Numbered from the stretch's first letter, positions 9,348 through 18,199 are shown. The stretch: DNA of 62,376 bases from Geobacteraceae bacterium (GCA_009773645.1 WSYB01000033.1:1-62376); one strand, 5' to 3'. Notes: generated from the sequence alone by a model not told the origin. Translations and numbers: made by a program.

Positions 9348-9393
9348 TGGAAACCAATAGTTTCTCATCCGGATCTTCCGGCTGGAAACGAAT
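9348..9393. repeat. Dispersed GTTTCC-type repeat, copy A
   Basis: This 46-bp segment (beginning TGGAAACCAATAGTTTC and ending TGGAAACGAAT) is nearly identical to the reverse complement of 36039-36083, with only a few mismatches. A partial third copy is at 21447-21475. The unit contains GTTTCC/GGAAAC inverted arms. Confidence 0.75.
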
Positions 9394-9422
9394 TACTGCA
9401 TGGGCGTTAGAGATTTTGCCTG

Positions 9423-9450
9423 TTGAATATTCCCGGTCCCGCTCTATACT
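9423..9450 (+). promoter_or_regulatory. Sigma-70 promoter candidate for the 61-aa gene
   Basis: TTGAAT (9423-9428), a 16-bp spacer, then TATACT (9445-9450). The predicted start of transcription near 9457 is about 65 bp before ATG 9523. Confidence 0.5.
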
Positions 9451-9522
9451 TTTTATAGGAAGGCATGACCTGCCGGCGCAAGACAACCGCAATGGTGATC
9501 TCATGAGCAAAAGGAGACAACT

Positions 9523-9708
9523 ATGACGCATATCGAGACTGCACGGGTAAATGAAATATTGGGGCTGCAAGTCGGCATAATTAAGGATTTTGCAGCTAAG
9601 CTGAATACAGACGACCTGGAACGGCTGGAAGCTGACCTGGTCGAGGTTGGAAAGGCGGTGAAAGAGCTCAGGAGCATTTTGGAAGGCCTTCCCCACAAAC
9701 ATCTGTAA
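9523..9708 (+). CDS. Small helical protein, 61 aa, unknown function
   Basis: A 61-residue, probably all-helical protein with regularly spaced Leu/Ile/Val (EILGLQVGIIKDFAAKL, LERLEADLVEVGKAVKEL), compatible with a coiled-coil hairpin. It starts at ATG 9523 with AAAGGAGACAAC upstream. A promoter candidate and a terminator flank it, so it is its own transcription unit. I recognise no family. Confidence 0.65.
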   Translation: MTHIETARVNEILGLQVGIIKDFAAKLNTDDLERLEADLVEVGKAVKELRSILEGLPHKHL

Positions 9709-9746
9709 TGCAGCAGGGCATGGAGCCTGTCGAACCCTGCCCTCTT

Positions 9747-9779
9747 CGGGGAGGCGGCCAATTTACGGCCGCCTCCCCG
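9747..9779. terminator. Bidirectional terminator between convergent genes
   Basis: CGGGGAGGCGGCC and GGCCGCCTCCCCG form a perfect 13-bp stem with loop AATTTAC, between a plus gene ending at 9708 and a minus gene ending at 9787. There is only a short T-rich tail on the plus side. Confidence 0.8.
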
Positions 9780-9786
9780 TTCTCTG

Positions 9787-10776
9787 CTATTTCCCGATCT
9801 TCAACACGATTTTTCCGAAGTGCTTGTCCTCTTCCATCATCCTGTGGGCATCGACGACCTGATCGATGGTGAACACCTTTTCGATGATCGGCACGATGGT
9901 CCGGTCGGCCAACTTGGGGAGAGCTCTTCTGGTGAATTCGGTGACGATCTCCCCTTTTTCGGATACCGGCCGCGAGCGGAGCACGGAGCCGATGATGCTC
10001 TGCCGCTTTACCATCATGAGGGCCAGATTGAGCTCGGCCTTGATGCCGCTGGTAACGCCGATGATCACCAGCTTCCCTTTGTAGGCGAGGGAATTCATGT
10101 TGGGGGCCAGGTATTTGGCCCCTATATGGTCGAGGATGAGGTCAACCCCCTTTTTGTAGGTGTATTCCTTGACGATTTCGGTGAAGTCCGGGGTCTCCTT
10201 GAAATCGATGACGAGGTCCGCCCCCACTTCCTTGACCCGCTCCAGCTTTTCCGGGGCGGCGGTGACTATAAGTTTCGAGTTGGGAGTGAGTGCCCGGCAG
10301 AGCTGGATGCCTGCGGTGTTGACGCCGCCGCCGCCGCCGTGGAGGATGGCGGTCTGCCCATCCCGGAACTCTCCGATCATGAAGATGTTGAGAAAGGCGG
10401 TGATGTAGGACTCGCAGACGCAGGCGGCCTCCTCGAAGCTCATGGAGTCGGGGATGGGCATCAGGTGGTTGGCGTAGGCGACGGCGTATTCCGCGTAGCC
10501 CCCCCCGCCGACCAGGGAGATGACCCGGTCTCCCACTTTCCAGCCGCTGACCCCGGAGCCCAGCTCATCGACCACCCCGGCTGCTTCAAGGCCGAGAATC
10601 TCAGAATCACCGGGCGGCGGCGGATATTTTCCTTCCCGCTGCACCAGGTCGGGACGGTTGACGGACGTCGCCATGACTTTGACCAGCACCTGGCCTTCGG
10701 CAGGTCGCGGTTTGTCAACCTCGCCGACCCTGAGCACCTCCAGACCGCCGAATCCTTCGAGCAGAACCGCTTTCAT
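9787..10776 (-). CDS. NAD(P)H:quinone oxidoreductase, PIG3/zeta-crystallin type
   Basis: A 329-residue zinc-free medium-chain dehydrogenase/reductase. The N-terminal GroES-like domain shows MKAVLLEGFGGLEVL and SVNRPDLVQREGKYPPPPG. The nucleotide-binding domain shows ILHGGGGGVNTAGIQL, with Gly enriched in the dinucleotide loop. The catalytic zinc ligands of alcohol dehydrogenases are absent. It probably reduces quinones or enones with NADPH in the cytoplasm. ATG 10776 follows AGGAGGAAATC. It is a single-gene unit ending at the shared terminator. Confidence 0.9.
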   Translation of the reverse strand: MKAVLLEGFGGLEVLRVGEVDKPRPAEGQVLVKVMATSVNRPDLVQREGKYPPPPGDSEILGLEAAGVVDELGSGVSGWKVGDRVISLVGGGGYAEYAVAYANHLMPIPDSMSFEEAACVCESYITAFLNIFMIGEFRDGQTAILHGGGGGVNTAGIQLCRALTPNSKLIVTAAPEKLERVKEVGADLVIDFKETPDFTEIVKEYTYKKGVDLILDHIGAKYLAPNMNSLAYKGKLVIIGVTSGIKAELNLALMMVKRQSIIGSVLRSRPVSEKGEIVTEFTRRALPKLADRTIVPIIEKVFTIDQVVDAHRMMEEDKHFGKIVLKIGK

Positions 10777-10977
10777 AAAGATTTCCTCCTATGGCTAGTT
10801 TATTCAACAGTTCATCATGAGAGTGAGAAATACAGTCATGTATACACAGGAAACGACAGGAAATCAACCGTAAATCCCTTGTTTTCATGTTCAATTAGTA
10901 TCAGCTGCCGCTTGGATGGACAGAACCCTTTTTACTGGTAAAATGTAGGTAGAACTTTTCTAAGAGGAGGACTCAAA

Positions 10978-11172
10978 ATGGCAAGGACACCTTGGGTTGA
11001 CAAAGATGTATGTATCAGTTGCGGACTCTGTATTAACAACGTGCCGGACGTGTTCCGCTTCGATGACGACGGCAAGGCGGAATGCTACGACCCGGACGGG
11101 GCATCCGAAGTGGATATCCAGAGCAACGCCATCGACGTCTGTCCGGTATCGTGCATCCTTTGGCAGGAGTAG
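10978..11172 (+). CDS. Single-cluster [4Fe-4S] ferredoxin
   Basis: A 64-residue ferredoxin. Three ligands lie in CISCGLC near residue 12 and the fourth in the C-terminal CPVSC motif, so one cluster is expected. An acidic surface (DVFRFDDDGKAECYDPDG) is typical of electron-carrier ferredoxins. The start has AAGAGGAGGACTC upstream. It may form a unit with the 89-aa gene at 11252, with a hairpin repeat in between. Its redox partner is unknown. Confidence 0.9.
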   Translation: MARTPWVDKDVCISCGLCINNVPDVFRFDDDGKAECYDPDGASEVDIQSNAIDVCPVSCILWQE

Positions 11173-11184
11173 GCTCTCATGTGT

Positions 11185-11209
11185 CCCCTCCCTTTCGTAA
11201 GGGGAGGGG
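11185..11209. repeat. Hairpin repeat CCCCTCCC...GGGGAGGGG
   Basis: CCCCTCCC, the loop TTTCGTAA, then GGGGAGGGG. There is no T-run, so it is more likely a dispersed palindromic element than a terminator, although it could stabilise the ferredoxin mRNA 3' end. Confidence 0.55.
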
Positions 11210-11251
11210 TGGAGGGATTTGGGTCGGGTAAATTCCGGGAAAGGGGATGAC

Positions 11252-11521
11252 ATGACGGAGAAGCTGAATGCAAAAAGGTTGGAGGAGCTTGGTGAGAGCG
11301 AGTATAGGGAGCTTGAAAGCGTTTATGGAAAACTCAAGGATTTAAGGGCATCCATTGCGCAGATGCACGATGATTTATTAAAGGAGGCGACGCCGCCTAC
11401 CTTTGATAAACTGGAGGCAATCTACCTGATGGTTGAGGATGTGTTCGCCGGTCTGGAGCGGTATCTCCTCCCCGAATGCGACCCCAACAGCGCCTTTGAG
11501 CCGGTGAGGCGCGAGGAATAG
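11252..11521 (+). CDS. Hypothetical helical protein, 89 aa
   Basis: Starts at ATG 11252 (MTEKLNAKRLEELGESEYRE) with AAAGGGGATGAC upstream; a TTG start 33 bp earlier is not needed. It is probably mostly helical and cytoplasmic (RELESVYGKLKDLRASIAQMHDDLLKEA). There is one Cys near the C-terminus and no signal or membrane segment. I recognise no family. It converges with the efflux operon that ends at 11537. Confidence 0.65.
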   Translation: MTEKLNAKRLEELGESEYRELESVYGKLKDLRASIAQMHDDLLKEATPPTFDKLEAIYLMVEDVFAGLERYLLPECDPNSAFEPVRREE

Positions 11522-11536
11522 GTATGGGCTGTAGTT

Positions 11537-12235
11537 TCAGGAATCACGTTTCGTTTCCTGTGCAATCACCCCATCCCTCACCTCAAATATTTTGTCAAAA
11601 CCTTCCACCATTCGGTGGTCATGGGTGACGACCAGAATGGCTGAATGGTTTTCAACTGCCAGTTTCTTCAAAAGGGCCATGACGTTTTTGCCGTTTTCCG
11701 TGTCCAAGGCTGCAGTCGGCTCATCGGCCAGGATTACCTTCGGTTTGTTAGCCAAGGCTCTTGCGATGGCCACTCGTTGCGCCTCACCGCCTGAAAGGGC
11801 GGTAGGGTAGTTGTTCAGCCGGTGCCCCAGATTGAGGGAGATGAGGAGTTCGGTCGCCCGATGTTTTGCTTCTGTCTTCGTCAGGTGGTTAATTTCCAGA
11901 GCAATCATGACGTTCTCCAGGGCGGTCAGGAAGGGTATCAGGTTATGCGCCTGGAAGATGAAACCAAGCTTTTCGCGGCGAATCCGTTTCAGGTCCAGGC
12001 CCGGAATCCATCCTTCATCGGCAATATTTGCGCCGTCAATGACCACCTTGCCGTGCGTCGGCTCATTGATCAGGCCGATGGAGGTAAGTAAGGTGGTTTT
12101 CCCGGACCCGGACGGTCCGAGAATTGCGACCAGTTCTCCGGGCTTGACCTGAAATGTGGCATCTGCGATGGCGGTTACCGCCGTCTCGCCCTTACCATAA
12201 ATTTTCGTGAGTTTTTCCACTTCAATTGCGTACAT
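11537..12235 (-). CDS. ABC exporter ATPase (LolD/MacB/DevA type)
   Basis: A 232-residue ATPase with Walker A GPSGSGKT, Q-loop FIFQAHNLIPFLT, signature SGGEAQRVAIARAL, Walker B VILADEP and the H-loop VVTHDHR. It belongs to the subfamily that works with FtsX-type permeases. It is the last gene of a tolC-hlyD-permease-ATPase operon preceded by tetR, so it likely powers a tripartite efflux pump spanning both membranes. Only 2 bp separate it from the permease gene. Confidence 0.92.
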   Translation of the reverse strand: MYAIEVEKLTKIYGKGETAVTAIADATFQVKPGELVAILGPSGSGKTTLLTSIGLINEPTHGKVVIDGANIADEGWIPGLDLKRIRREKLGFIFQAHNLIPFLTALENVMIALEINHLTKTEAKHRATELLISLNLGHRLNNYPTALSGGEAQRVAIARALANKPKVILADEPTAALDTENGKNVMALLKKLAVENHSAILVVTHDHRMVEGFDKIFEVRDGVIAQETKRDS

Positions 12236-12237
12236 GC

Positions 12238-13440
12238 TTATCCACCCAGTGCTTCCGCCGGTTCGACCTTGAGCGCCTTCCGTATCCCCACAAAGCTTGA
12301 AATCATGCAGATCGCCATGACAATGGCAAAGAGCGCTTGCAGGTCGAAAGGTTCCAGGACAATCCGGCGGGGGAATTTTTCATAGGTCAGCAGGATCAGG
12401 ACATACCCGATGCCGTAAGCGATGGCCCCCATAAGGAGCGACTGCTGGAGGATCATGCCGACAATCACCCGGTTTTGGGAGCCGATCAGTTTGAGGGTGG
12501 CAATGACCCTGATCTTGTCGATGGTCGAGGTGTAGATGATGAGGGAGATGATCACCGCCGAGATGACCAGGAGGATAATGCGGAAAAGTCCGAGCTGCAT
12601 CCGTGCCTTCTCGATCATCCCCTTGGTGAGGATCTTCGTTTGCTCTTCCACGGAGATTGGCCGGAAATGGTTCCAGCGGCTGATCCGCTCCTGGACCTCC
12701 TTAAGGTCCGCCCCTGGCGCCAGCCGCGCCACGACGGTGTTCACCGTGTGGGTTGATTCCGTGATGCCGGCGATGTTCTGTTGCAGGTATTTTGCCTGGG
12801 CCGGTGAAAGGGACTGAATGGCGGCCAGATTCGCTCCGATCCGCTCCCGGTCGTTCCTGATGGCGTAGTTGTCTTTCTTGAACTGGATATCCTGGGCATC
12901 GGCAAGACTCACATACGCCGCCGGGTCGCCACCGGACGAGACCACCTTCCCGGTGATTCCCACCACGGTGTAGTCATGGAGCCCCAGGTGAATCTTCTCG
13001 CCGATCTCCATCCGCATCGCCTTGGCAACCACAATTTCGTAATGCTTTTGGCGAATGCCGCGCCCCGCAATGATCCCTGGCGGTCCGCCGAAACCGTTCA
13101 GGTCATAACCGATGAGGAAAAAGCGGAACGGTTTCCCCTGCCGTTCGATCTGGATGGTCTGGAAGGAGAGGGGGGATGCCTCCGCCACGCCGGGCACCGC
13201 CCTTATGCGGTACTTGATGTCTTCCGGGATGCGCGAGGTCTCGGCAAACGGGCCGTTGGTGTCCTGCTGCACCACCCAGATGTCGGCCTTGGCGAAGTCG
13301 AGCACCGCCAGAGCATCGGCAAAGAGCCCCCGGTAGATCCCTCCCATGCTCATCACCACCCCGAGCAGCAGTCCCAGGCCGATGGAGGTGAGGATGAACC
13401 TGCCCCGGTGATAGCGTATGTCCCGAATGGCGAGATTCAT
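12238..13440 (-). CDS. FtsX/MacB-type ABC transporter permease
   Basis: A 400-residue inner-membrane protein with one N-terminal transmembrane helix (FILTSIGLGLLLGVVMSMGG), a periplasmic domain of about 230 residues, and three C-terminal helices (IILLVISAVIISLIIYTS, LLMGAIAYGIGYVLILL, ALFAIVMAICMISSFVGI). This is the MacB/DevC topology. Its start overlaps the adaptor gene by 4 bp, indicating coupled translation. The substrate is unknown; as the operon follows the arsenic island it may be general toxic-compound efflux. Confidence 0.9.
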   Translation of the reverse strand: MNLAIRDIRYHRGRFILTSIGLGLLLGVVMSMGGIYRGLFADALAVLDFAKADIWVVQQDTNGPFAETSRIPEDIKYRIRAVPGVAEASPLSFQTIQIERQGKPFRFFLIGYDLNGFGGPPGIIAGRGIRQKHYEIVVAKAMRMEIGEKIHLGLHDYTVVGITGKVVSSGGDPAAYVSLADAQDIQFKKDNYAIRNDRERIGANLAAIQSLSPAQAKYLQQNIAGITESTHTVNTVVARLAPGADLKEVQERISRWNHFRPISVEEQTKILTKGMIEKARMQLGLFRIILLVISAVIISLIIYTSTIDKIRVIATLKLIGSQNRVIVGMILQQSLLMGAIAYGIGYVLILLTYEKFPRRIVLEPFDLQALFAIVMAICMISSFVGIRKALKVEPAEALGG

Positions 13441-14597
13441 TGGGCTGTCCGTACTTTCATGCCGTCTTTGAATTTTGCCATCTCCGGCGGCGGTGCAACA
13501 GCGACCCGCTCGCCACCGTCGAGACCGGCGACAATTTCAGTAACGTTGCGGCGATCCTCGATGCCGATCGTCACCTGTTTGAATGTGAGCTTTCCGTTGG
13601 CCACGACCCAGACACCGCGTTTCTTGTCCTTGGTGACAATGGCGGCAGAGGGGAGAGCCGGGGCATCTTTCTTCATTTCCGTGACGATGTAAACGTCGGA
13701 CTGCTCACCCAGGCGGAAATTTTTCAGTGGCTGGGTGAAAGTCACGTCCACTTCCAGCTCTTCGGTTACCCGGTCGCTCTGGTGTCCCAGTCGGGCAACC
13801 TGGCCGGGGAACTGCTCGCCGGCCGTGGAACGAAGCGTGATCATGGCCTTCTTCCCGATCGATACCCCTTTCAACTGGGATTCGTCCACGTTGGCCTTGA
13901 CCCAGACGGTCCGGGGATCGGCCAGGGTGAAGATCGACATTCCCGAAGTCACCGTGGCACCCTTTTCCAGGTCCCGCGTAATGATGACCCCGTCCTGGGG
14001 AGCGTAGATGAGCGTATCGGCGACCTTACTTTTGGCAAAACCGAGGCCGGCACGACCGGCCTGCTGCTCCATCCGTACCGCGTCAATGGCGGCCCGGCAG
14101 CGTGCAACCTCTTCCCTGGCCACCTGGCAGGCGGTGTCATACTGTTCGGCCTCCAGCTTGGCGACCAGGTTCTTTTCCGCCAGCGTCTTGAACCGCTGGG
14201 CGTTTTTTTCCGCCAGGGCCAGGTTCGCCTTGGCCTTCTGCAGGTTGGCCTGTTCCACACTCAAACTGGCCGCGGACCTGCTCAGTCCGGCCTCAGACTG
14301 CCGCTGCTGATGGAAAACGTCGTCATTCTCCAACCTGGCGAGGAGCTGGCCCCGTTTCACTTGATCACCCTGATCGGCATACAACTCCGCGATCCTGCCG
14401 GTGATCTTGCTGGAGACGCCGACCACCACCTTGGCCTCCACCGTACCGTTGCCGTAGACCTGGGCGGTCAGATCATGCTTCTCAACGGTTACGACCTTCA
14501 CCCGCGGCGTCACCTTGAGCACGATGCCAACGGCCACGAGAACAATGGGCCAAATCAAATACTTTTTCTTTCTTGTCAAAGTTTTCAGCAGTTCCAT
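13437..14597 (-). CDS. Periplasmic membrane-fusion adaptor (HlyD/MacA type)
   Basis: A 386-residue adaptor with an N-terminal membrane anchor (YLIWPIVLVAVGIVLKVT), a biotinyl-lipoyl half motif (VSSKITGRIAELYADQGDQVKRG), a long coiled-coil hairpin (about residues 90-190) and the second half near LIYAPQDGVIITRDLEKG. It bridges the ABC permease and the TolC-type channel in the same operon. The start at 14597 has AAGGAGTGACG upstream. The family is certain; the substrate is not. Confidence 0.92.
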   Translation of the reverse strand: MELLKTLTRKKKYLIWPIVLVAVGIVLKVTPRVKVVTVEKHDLTAQVYGNGTVEAKVVVGVSSKITGRIAELYADQGDQVKRGQLLARLENDDVFHQQRQSEAGLSRSAASLSVEQANLQKAKANLALAEKNAQRFKTLAEKNLVAKLEAEQYDTACQVAREEVARCRAAIDAVRMEQQAGRAGLGFAKSKVADTLIYAPQDGVIITRDLEKGATVTSGMSIFTLADPRTVWVKANVDESQLKGVSIGKKAMITLRSTAGEQFPGQVARLGHQSDRVTEELEVDVTFTQPLKNFRLGEQSDVYIVTEMKKDAPALPSAAIVTKDKKRGVWVVANGKLTFKQVTIGIEDRRNVTEIVAGLDGGERVAVAPPPEMAKFKDGMKVRTAQ

Positions 14598-14621
14598 TCG
14601 TCACTCCTTAGCGGTTACGTC

Positions 14622-15881
14622 TCACTCTTTCCCCACTGCCCGGTCAAGCCGGGCCAGCGAGATGTAGTAATCGTACATGGCCTGGATATGGGCCGTCTGC
14701 GCATCAAGGGCCTGGGTTTGCGCATCGGTTACTTCGATGATGCTGCCGACCCCTTCATGATAGCGCCCCTCAGCCAGCGCCTGGCTTTCGTTAGTTGCCG
14801 CAACTTCCTTCTCGGTCGAGACCATACGGGCGGCTGCCTCATTTCCGCCAAGCCATGTGGATTCGACTTCCTTGATGATTTGCAGCTTGAGATTACTCTG
14901 TCGGGCTTCGATGGCGCTGATGTTTGCGTTGGCTTCACGTACCTGTTCGACTGAGGAAAAGCCCGAAAAGAGCGGCATGGTCAGGTTCAGGCCCATTCCC
15001 CAGACGTTGCCGCTGGGAGGAAAGTCCCGGTCAGCGTAGCCGATGCTGGCCGTACCGGAGAGGACCGGTAGATAGCCGCTTTTGGCTGATTTGAGATTGG
15101 CGGATGCAGCCGATTTCAGGGCCGTAAATTGTTGCAGTTCGGCACGGTTGCGTATGGCTTCCTGTTGAGCCTGGCTCCGTTCCGGCAAAGCGAGCGAAAC
15201 GGGAGATGGTTCGGTCAAGGTACGTTCTTCCAGGGATGCTATCCCCATGGCGTTGACAAGCTCTAACCGAGCGATCTCCCTGTTGTTCTCCGCACGGATC
15301 AGAGCCGTCTTGGCGGCAAACAGGTTAGCTTCGGCCCTGGCCACGTCCACCTTCGCCCTGATTCCCTGATTGGAGAACTCCTGCGCCTGTCGGTGGACCT
15401 CCGCCCGTGCCTTGACGGTTTCCCTGACTGCAACAACCTGTTTTTCAGCTGCAAGTAGAAGATAGAAGCCGCTTCTGACGCGTAGCGTCAAATCCTGCCG
15501 GGTGATGGTGAGAGCTTTGTCAGCGGCATCACGATTGCTGCGAGCCGCATCTACCGCCCCGGAGGTGCGACCGAAATCGTAGATGGTCTGCTTCAGGTAG
15601 AGGGCTTCTGTATTGACTTCCGTCGTTTTGATGTTCTGCAAGGCCGTGAGGTAGGAACGGCCCCTGCTCCAGTCGGCTGCAATACTGACCTGGGGGTAGT
15701 AGCTCGCCAATGCCTGGCCGGTTCTGGCTTCGGCACCGTTCAGGTTCTCCTTGGCCTCGATTATCTGCGGGTGGTTCTTCAGTGCTGTTGTCAGGGCCTC
15801 GTCGAGTGTCAGCGAGGGGGCTGCATAGAGAGGCTGAGTCGGAACAAGGAGAGCAATTAGGAATAGCACGAATTTTTTCAT
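14622..15881 (-). CDS. TolC-family outer-membrane efflux channel
   Basis: A 419-residue outer-membrane factor with signal peptide MKKFVLFLIALLVPTQPLYA and two internally repeated TolC units (SLTLDEALTTALKNHPQI, and later ALPERSQAQQEAIRNRAEL). It is the first gene of the efflux operon after tetR. On the minus strand a TATAAT hexamer (15921-15926) lies in the tetR-tolC gap without a well-spaced -35, so a separate promoter is possible but unproven. Confidence 0.93.
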   Translation of the reverse strand: MKKFVLFLIALLVPTQPLYAAPSLTLDEALTTALKNHPQIIEAKENLNGAEARTGQALASYYPQVSIAADWSRGRSYLTALQNIKTTEVNTEALYLKQTIYDFGRTSGAVDAARSNRDAADKALTITRQDLTLRVRSGFYLLLAAEKQVVAVRETVKARAEVHRQAQEFSNQGIRAKVDVARAEANLFAAKTALIRAENNREIARLELVNAMGIASLEERTLTEPSPVSLALPERSQAQQEAIRNRAELQQFTALKSAASANLKSAKSGYLPVLSGTASIGYADRDFPPSGNVWGMGLNLTMPLFSGFSSVEQVREANANISAIEARQSNLKLQIIKEVESTWLGGNEAAARMVSTEKEVAATNESQALAEGRYHEGVGSIIEVTDAQTQALDAQTAHIQAMYDYYISLARLDRAVGKE

Positions 15882-15950
15882 AGAGGTTCCAAGGATATGC
15901 AGTAAATTGAATGTTAAGTGATTATACGCTCACATTTGCGGCAAAAAAAA

Positions 15951-16541
15951 TCAACAAACAAGGCTCTTGAAATTTTGCCAGAGTTTTCCCGCCTCCGGTC
16001 GTATTTCAAAAGATGCGTTACTTATCGTCCAGCGCAGCGCGGTAAACTGGATCATGCCAAGGAGGGTCAGGGCCGTTTCTCTGGGAGACAACCCCGGCTT
16101 CAATTCACCTTCGGCAATCGCTGCGGCAATGACGCCCGTTATCGTTTCAATATAATTTCCGATGCGTAGCGCCAGCTTATCCGCAATATTTCGGTGGCCA
16201 AGGTGGACATCATCGGAGAAAACGAACCGTGGAATCCCCGGATGTTCTGCTATAAGAGAGATGTGGGAGAAAAAGATGGTCTCCAGCTTTTCCAGTGGTT
16301 TCCGGCTTCCGCCGGCGATGGTGGCTGCCTTGCCCATGACCGCACTGCCGATGAATTCCGCCAGGGCGGAATAAATCTCGTCTTTTCCGCCGAAGTGCCG
16401 GTAAATATTGGCCTCGCTCATCCCGGCCGAATCGGCGATTGCGGCAATAGTCAGCGCCCGCACACCTTTACTTCCCACAACCTCAAGGGCTGCCCGGACA
16501 ATTTCTTCCTTGCGAACGCGAGTACTTTTCTTTTCTAACAT
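15951..16541 (-). CDS. TetR-family repressor
   Basis: A 196-residue regulator starting at 16541 (MLEKKSTRVRKEEIVRAAL) with GGAGTGGCA upstream; an in-frame extension to 16661 would pass through the operator and run into the ccdA region, so it is rejected. The N-terminal helix-turn-helix is LTIAAIADSAGMSEANIYRHF, and the ligand-binding part is the C-terminal 130 residues. The palindrome at 16552-16569 directly upstream is the likely autoregulatory operator. It probably controls the efflux operon downstream; the inducer is unknown. Confidence 0.9.
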   Translation of the reverse strand: MLEKKSTRVRKEEIVRAALEVVGSKGVRALTIAAIADSAGMSEANIYRHFGGKDEIYSALAEFIGSAVMGKAATIAGGSRKPLEKLETIFFSHISLIAEHPGIPRFVFSDDVHLGHRNIADKLALRIGNYIETITGVIAAAIAEGELKPGLSPRETALTLLGMIQFTALRWTISNASFEIRPEAGKLWQNFKSLVC

Positions 16542-16551
16542 TGCCACTCCA

Positions 16552-16569
16552 TGCGAATATATATTCACA
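16552..16569. promoter_or_regulatory. TetR operator candidate, 18-bp palindrome
   Basis: TGCGAATATATATTCACA is palindromic apart from one base pair and lies 11 bp upstream of the tetR start. Its place between ccdA and tetR fits autorepression and would also control read-through into tolC-hlyD-permease-ATPase. Confidence 0.65.
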
Positions 16570-16626
16570 TAATATGCGCACTTCAACGCATGGTCAAGCA
16601 AATTTACGGAACGAAGAAAAGACGTC

Positions 16627-17313
16627 TTAAAATGCCTGCCAAAGAAACCAGGCTCCGGCAAGCGAGATTATGCAACCGCTCATCTTCCTGCCCCAGTTTG
16701 AAAGTTTTACCACACCACGAGTTTTGGCAAATGCTTCCACAAAACCGGTAACCGTCCCTGCAAAGAGCATCAGCAGGCAGTGGCCGATGGCGTAGGTGAA
16801 TAGCAGTGCCGTGCCATAGAGCACCTGCCCCTTTGTCGCCACGTAAGTCAGGATCACCACCAGTACCGGCGTGGCGCAGGGTGAAGATACGACACCGAAG
16901 AAAAGACCGAGGATGAAAGAGCCGACCACGCCTCCCTGTTTCGGCTTGAAGTCTCGCCTGATGGGGAGGCGAATCGCGTAGAACCCCATCATCTGTCCCC
17001 CCATCACCAGGGCCACGATACCGGCGGCAACATACCACCAGCCGCCGACGGTACCGAACATGGTCCCCAGAAGCCCGGCTGCGGCACCGAAGGCGGTAAA
17101 GGTGAGCGACAGTCCCAGAATAAACGAGAGCGAGTAGCGAAACGCCTTCCAGCGGTCACCATCGGCATACCCCCCGACGAAGCCTACCACCAGCGGAATG
17201 GTGGCCAGTACGCAGGGAGAGGCCGAGGAGAGAACCCCCGCCAGAAAGACGGCACCAAAGGCCACCAGCTGGTACAGCGTGATGATCTGCTCGATGTTGT
17301 CGAGGAAGGTCAC
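16627..17313 (-). CDS. ccdA: CcdA/DsbD-type thiol electron transporter
   Basis: A 228-residue inner-membrane protein with six hydrophobic segments and the paired signatures SSASPCVLATIP and SSPCATPVLVVIL, whose cysteines pass reducing equivalents from cytoplasmic thioredoxin to the periplasm. It overlaps the upstream periplasmic thioredoxin gene by 4 bp, its probable partner. This pair keeps CXXCH cysteines reduced for heme attachment, which fits the cytochromes of the arr operon. It is the last gene of the run that starts at acr3. Confidence 0.92.
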   Translation of the reverse strand: MTFLDNIEQIITLYQLVAFGAVFLAGVLSSASPCVLATIPLVVGFVGGYADGDRWKAFRYSLSFILGLSLTFTAFGAAAGLLGTMFGTVGGWWYVAAGIVALVMGGQMMGFYAIRLPIRRDFKPKQGGVVGSFILGLFFGVVSSPCATPVLVVILTYVATKGQVLYGTALLFTYAIGHCLLMLFAGTVTGFVEAFAKTRGVVKLSNWGRKMSGCIISLAGAWFLWQAF

Positions 17314-17693
17314 TTGAGCCCCGCCGCCTTCAGTTCCTTGACAATGTCCGCCTTGTCCATGAAGCCGATGTGGCGCTTTACTTCTTTCCCCTGGGCATTG
17401 AAGAATATCTGGGTCGGAATCATCTGGATGCGGAACTTTGGGACGGCAGCCTGGTTTTCATGGACGTCGATGAAGAGCACCGAAGCCCTGCTGCGATATT
17501 CCGCCGAAAGGGATTCGAGGATCGGCGCCATCTTCTTGCAGGGGATGCAGGTGCGGGCGCCCAGGTCGATGACCGTCGGTTTGCCGGAAGATAGGGCCTG
17601 CCGGACGTTTGTGTCGCTGGCCGAGGGGAGTTCAGCGTGCACGGCAGCGGCAAGCATCAGGGTAATGGCAAGAGCTGTTATGCACTGTTTCAT
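17310..17693 (-). CDS. Exported thioredoxin-like protein
   Basis: A 127-residue protein with signal peptide MKQCITALAITLMLAAAVHA and a thioredoxin fold carrying the active-site motif CIPC in GARTCIPCKKMAPIL; cis-Pro is in MIPTQIFF. It is translationally coupled (4-bp overlap) with ccdA, so it likely receives electrons from CcdA and reduces apocytochrome or other periplasmic thiols. A role in repairing arsenite-bound thiols is conceivable but not shown. Confidence 0.9.
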   Translation of the reverse strand: MKQCITALAITLMLAAAVHAELPSASDTNVRQALSSGKPTVIDLGARTCIPCKKMAPILESLSAEYRSRASVLFIDVHENQAAVPKFRIQMIPTQIFFNAQGKEVKRHIGFMDKADIVKELKAAGLK

Positions 17694-17755
17694 GGATGTT
17701 TCTTTCGAGGTTTTGATATTGGATCGTCAGGGATGACGCTCTACAGCATCCAGAT

Positions 17756-18199
17756 TCACGGAAGCAGCTCGATGTTGTCCCCCGGCCTTACCATCCCTCC
17801 GTGCACGACCCTGGCAAATATCCCTTCTTTCGGCATCACGCAGTCCCCTGCCTGATGGTAGATCGCGCAGCGGGTGTGGCACTCCTTGCCGATCTGGGTT
17901 ACTTCCAAAAGCGTCTCACCCACGGCCAGCCGGGTGCCGAGCGGGAGCGACGGCAGGTCGATCCCTTGCGTTGTTATGTTTTCGGCGAAGTCGCCGGTCG
18001 TGACGTCAAGGCCGAGGGCTCGCATTTTTTCGATGCTCTCAATGGCGAGCAGGCTCACCTGCCGGTGCCAGTCGCCGGCATGGGCGTCCCCGACAATGCC
18101 GTGGTTTTCCTGCAACTGCACCTGTTCGACCGGTGTTTTTCGTTCACCCTTGTTCAGGCTCATGCAGACCGCCACAACTGTTCCCTGTTGCATCTTCAT
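17756..18199 (-). CDS. MOSC-domain protein
   Basis: A 147-residue single MOSC domain (MOCO sulfurase C-terminal type): LQENHGIVGDAHAGDWHRQVSLLA, DFAENITTQGIDL, and the conserved Cys in GKECHTRCAIY. Such stand-alone proteins are found near molybdenum cofactor genes and are proposed to handle sulfur or carry the cofactor. The start overlaps moaA by 4 bp, placing it firmly in the Moco operon. Confidence 0.9.
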   Translation of the reverse strand: MKMQQGTVVAVCMSLNKGERKTPVEQVQLQENHGIVGDAHAGDWHRQVSLLAIESIEKMRALGLDVTTGDFAENITTQGIDLPSLPLGTRLAVGETLLEVTQIGKECHTRCAIYHQAGDCVMPKEGIFARVVHGGMVRPGDNIELLP

